IMG/VR virus record: IMGVR_UViG_3300003319_000118 | Location: 1 to 55,635 of that record | Source: a virus | Length of the DNA stretch: 55,635 nt | Direction: 5' to 3' (one strand) | Shown: positions 54,078 through 55,635 of the stretch, piece after piece | Position numbering within the stretch: position 1 is the stretch's first letter | Layout: each line of letters starts with the position of its first letter | The notes under the pieces: generated by a model | What the model saw: the letters and a program-made list of their open reading frames with translations, nothing else | Databases searched by the model: none | What the model was told of the DNA's origin: nothing | Program-made: the position numbers and the translations under genes

Positions 54078-54431
54078 ATGGAAGTCCATCCTCGTTTGCC
54101 GATTGACCCGGAGACTCAGACGCACGGCGAGCCGAAACGCGATGTAGGCGGACAGACTTACACGCTCAAGGTTTTCGCCTTCTGCCCCAACGAAGAAGAT
54201 GCCAGCCCGCGCCTCTTAGGGCGCGTTAAAGTCAGACCCGGCCCGGTCGCACCCGGCAAGGTCGCCGCCGTTCGCATGTCGGACGGCTTTTTGGTTCTTA
54301 GAAGGATTCGTTATTGCCGCGAACGCGGACGTGAGTTCGTGTGCCTTGAAAGCCTTTTGCCGAGTATCCCAGCCCTGCGCCTGCCCTTGAGCGCCTTGTG
54401 CATACTCGGCACCGTGATTGGTTATTCTTGA
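54078..54431 (+). CDS. S24/LexA-like domain protein without HTH (117 aa)
   Basis: RVKVRPGPVAPGKVAAVRMSDGFLVLRRIRYCRERGREFVCLESLLPSIPALRLPLSALCILGTVIGYS has the order of the LexA/UmuD-type beta domain (GDxVxVR...xxVRRxx...LxxxNPxxPxxxL...ILGxVxG), but the Ser/Lys catalytic pair is not obvious. No HTH. Might be a partner or antirepressor for the XRE regulators. Tentative. Confidence 0.5.
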   Translation: MEVHPRLPIDPETQTHGEPKRDVGGQTYTLKVFAFCPNEEDASPRLLGRVKVRPGPVAPGKVAAVRMSDGFLVLRRIRYCRERGREFVCLESLLPSIPALRLPLSALCILGTVIGYS

Positions 54432-54472
54432 AAATTTTGACAGCGGCAGTTCGTCGCTTTGTATCGCCAACA

Positions 54473-54530
54473 CGGGAAAAGTGTAATCACTTTTTCCCGC
54501 CTTAAATCTTGCAACGTGCGGCAACGTGCA
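54473..54530. promoter_or_regulatory. hairpin plus tandem repeat upstream of a secreted protein gene
   Basis: CGGGAAAAGTG-TAAT-CACTTTTTCCCG (54473-54499) is a long AT-cored stem; GCAACGTGCG and GCAACGTGCA follow in tandem (54511-54530). A TTGACA box lies at 54437-54442. Likely operator or attenuator for the gene at 54572. Confidence 0.5.
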
Positions 54531-54571
54531 TAGATTCAACAAAGGCGTTCTGCCTATCTGAAAGGAGAGCC

Positions 54572-55132
54572 ATGCGCCTCATTATTTTGGTATGTGCCTT
54601 TCTGCTAATGAGTCCTGCGCCTTTGCGACAGGGCTCACCCGAAGCCGTTTTTAAGCAGCGAGTATCTAAGTTTAGAAACAGCAAGCGGTTTGAGTATTAC
54701 TATGACAAGTTCAAAGACCAGGCCCGCTTCTCTGTCGGCCCGTTCAATATCGGGGGCGACTCGGCCTACGTGTTCGGCGGGAGCATGTTGGGATTGACAG
54801 CCTACACTTTCGCTGACGGCAAAGACATCAAGAATCCTGACCGCTTCATCTTGCTTTTTGACTCAAGCTCAAAGGATTGGTTATACCTGCGCGACTGCGG
54901 CCTCAACCTTATCGTGGATGGCGAGCGCGTCGATCTTGGACAATGTACGCGCCAGTCGGACATTCGGCGCGGCGGCGTGACCGAACGTCTGTTCTTCAAG
55001 CTCACACCGGAGCAGTTCACCAAAATCGCCAACGCAAAGGTGGTTGAGCTGCGCATCGGTCGCACAGAATTAAAATTGAAGGACGAACACTTGCAAGCCT
55101 TCAAAGACCTGATAAGCCTCACTACGCCTTAA
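54572..55132 (+). CDS. secreted protein of unknown function (186 aa)
   Basis: Signal peptide RLIILVCAFLLMSPAPL, then SPEAVFKQRVSKFRNSKRFEYYYDKFKDQARFSVGPFNIGGDS and a mixed alpha/beta domain with two Cys (RDCGLNL, QCTR). Starts after AAAGGAGAGCC. Resembles host envelope proteins, a possible lysogenic conversion gene. Followed by a strong terminator. Confidence 0.7.
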   Translation: MRLIILVCAFLLMSPAPLRQGSPEAVFKQRVSKFRNSKRFEYYYDKFKDQARFSVGPFNIGGDSAYVFGGSMLGLTAYTFADGKDIKNPDRFILLFDSSSKDWLYLRDCGLNLIVDGERVDLGQCTRQSDIRRGGVTERLFFKLTPEQFTKIANAKVVELRIGRTELKLKDEHLQAFKDLISLTTP

Positions 55133-55155
55133 CGAAATCACAACTACGTCGCGCG

Positions 55156-55182
55156 GCTCGGCCATTTCTGGCCGAGCTTTTT
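55156..55182 (+). terminator. strong Rho-independent terminator
   Basis: GCTCGGCCA-TTTC-TGGCCGAGC perfect 9-bp stem followed by TTTTT. Ends the secreted protein transcript before the next promoter. Confidence 0.88.
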
Positions 55183-55199
55183 GCTGTCTAAAATAGTTG

Positions 55200-55228
55200 T
55201 TGACTTGTACGCACAACAGGCGTACAAT
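55200..55228 (+). promoter_or_regulatory. promoter with palindromic operator TGTACGC-N7-GCGTACA
   Basis: TTGACT (55200-55205), 17-base spacer, TACAAT (55223-55228). The perfect 7-7 palindrome TGTACGC...GCGTACA (55206-55226) fills the spacer and half of the -10, so a bound repressor would block it. Start of the rightward early block that runs through the window end to 6.7 kb. Confidence 0.8.
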
Positions 55229-55269
55229 CCCTCCTGTCACATACGACACCACGAAGGGAGCCGAGAGAG

Positions 55270-55536
55270 ATGAGTTGGAGTGATTACGTACCGCAAGAGT
55301 TGATAACCGGCGAGCCGGAATATCCGACCATCGTCTCGCTCCCGTCGTCAGAGTACACCTCTCGAAAGCGCCGTGCGTGCGACTACTGCGGGGCGTGGAT
55401 AGAGGTGGGCGAGCGGTACAGGGTTCACAAGTGGACTGAGGACGGGGAGTTCCAGACCGCCGCGCAACACGCCGACACGTCGCGGTGTGTGTTCGACGAG
55501 CCGAAGACGTTCGACGATTCCGAGTTCCCGTTCTGA
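55270..55536 (+). CDS. small phage zinc-finger protein (88 aa)
   Basis: CDYCGAWIEVGERYRVHKWTEDGEFQ...AQHAD...C is a Cys/His zinc site that recurs in early phage proteins. First gene after the operator-controlled promoter. GAAGGGAGCCGAGAG before the ATG. Role unknown, possibly early regulation. Confidence 0.72.
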   Translation: MSWSDYVPQELITGEPEYPTIVSLPSSEYTSRKRRACDYCGAWIEVGERYRVHKWTEDGEFQTAAQHADTSRCVFDEPKTFDDSEFPF

Positions 55537-55550
55537 GAAAGGAAGAGACG

Positions 55551-55635
55551 ATGAGCGCACCGACCGCCAACGAACTCCACGTCAATCACTTTCCGATGTT
55601 GTGGCTGGCGAAGGTCAGGGGCTTAACCGCCAAGC
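55551..55635 (+). CDS. N-terminus of a SWIM-type protein (3' end outside window)
   Basis: ATG after GAAAGGAAGAGACG; reads MSAPTANELHVNHFPMLW then LAKVRGLTAK up to the edge. This is the expected N-terminal part for the partial SWIM protein at 1-345 (whose first residues WVVTFPGL would follow), with a short missing link. Same strand and operon. Confidence 0.7.
   Translation, partial: MSAPTANELHVNHFPMLWLAKVRGLTAK

Noticed and set aside
1-55635. CRISPR array
   Set aside because: No regularly spaced long direct repeats were seen; the repeat arrays noted are too short or of period 5 and 11.
1-55635. rRNA genes or bacterial housekeeping genes
   Set aside because: None recognised; all long genes fit phage, plasmid or accessory functions.

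Overview
The window looks like a nearly complete genome of a temperate, long-tailed (siphovirus-like) phage that is probably maintained as a plasmid (phage-plasmid). Evidence: large and small terminase subunits, portal, scaffold, lambda gpE-like capsid, decoration protein, head-tail connectors, tail tubes, G/GT-type tail chaperones, tape measure and GTA-like tail tip proteins all lie in one leftward block. A ParA ATPase and XRE regulators are present, and no integrase was recognised. The two window ends appear to be two halves of one SWIM zinc-finger gene, as expected for a circular molecule opened there. The DNA is GC-rich. The host cannot be named from sequence alone; an Acidobacteriota-like host is only a weak guess from the style of the exported accessory proteins.

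Layout. (1) 53.6-55.6 kb continuing across the ends into 1-6.7 kb: a rightward early/accessory block of small Cys-rich and unknown genes, a NinG/Rap-like nuclease, an N6 DNA methyltransferase, a broken MazG-like gene and an ASCH-like protein. A solitary TnpB insertion element interrupts it. (2) 6.7-8.9 kb: leftward xre-parA-winged-helix operon (partition/maintenance), with a divergent promoter region facing an HNH gene and small rightward genes up to 10.9 kb. (3) 10.9-13.5 kb: an odd tRNA gene, a P63C-domain protein, a membrane protein and an operator-bearing promoter. (4) 13.6-32.7 kb: leftward tail and head module, with host-like accessory genes and a striking pentanucleotide repeat array at about 19.9-20.3 kb. 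(5) 32.7-40.4 kb: tRNA-like structure, proteasome-like hydrolase, portal, terminases and putative holin/spanin-type membrane proteins. (6) 40.5-53.0 kb: leftward replication and DNA-modification block: DUF1064 and MmcB-like nucleases, primase-polymerase/helicase, RNase H, DUF1376 replisome protein, SSB-like protein, two adenine methyltransferases, TPR protein and PAPS-reductase-like protein.

How it fits together. The ParA operon and its divergent promoters probably set maintenance of the lysogenic episome. A ribbon-helix-helix gene at 53.4 kb sits beside TGTACGC-type operators that recur at the promoter at 55.2 kb, suggesting a small regulon over the rightward block. The replication block supplies its own primase-helicase, SSB and methylases. 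The most intriguing candidate system is a TPR-repeat protein (49.6-50.3 kb) facing a small Sec-exported peptide gene (50.3-50.5 kb), an arrangement that resembles receptor/peptide communication modules (RRNPP or arbitrium type) but is unproven. No stand-alone endolysin was recognised; peptidoglycan-active domains are visible only inside the tape measure (M15) and in the NlpC/P60 tail protein.
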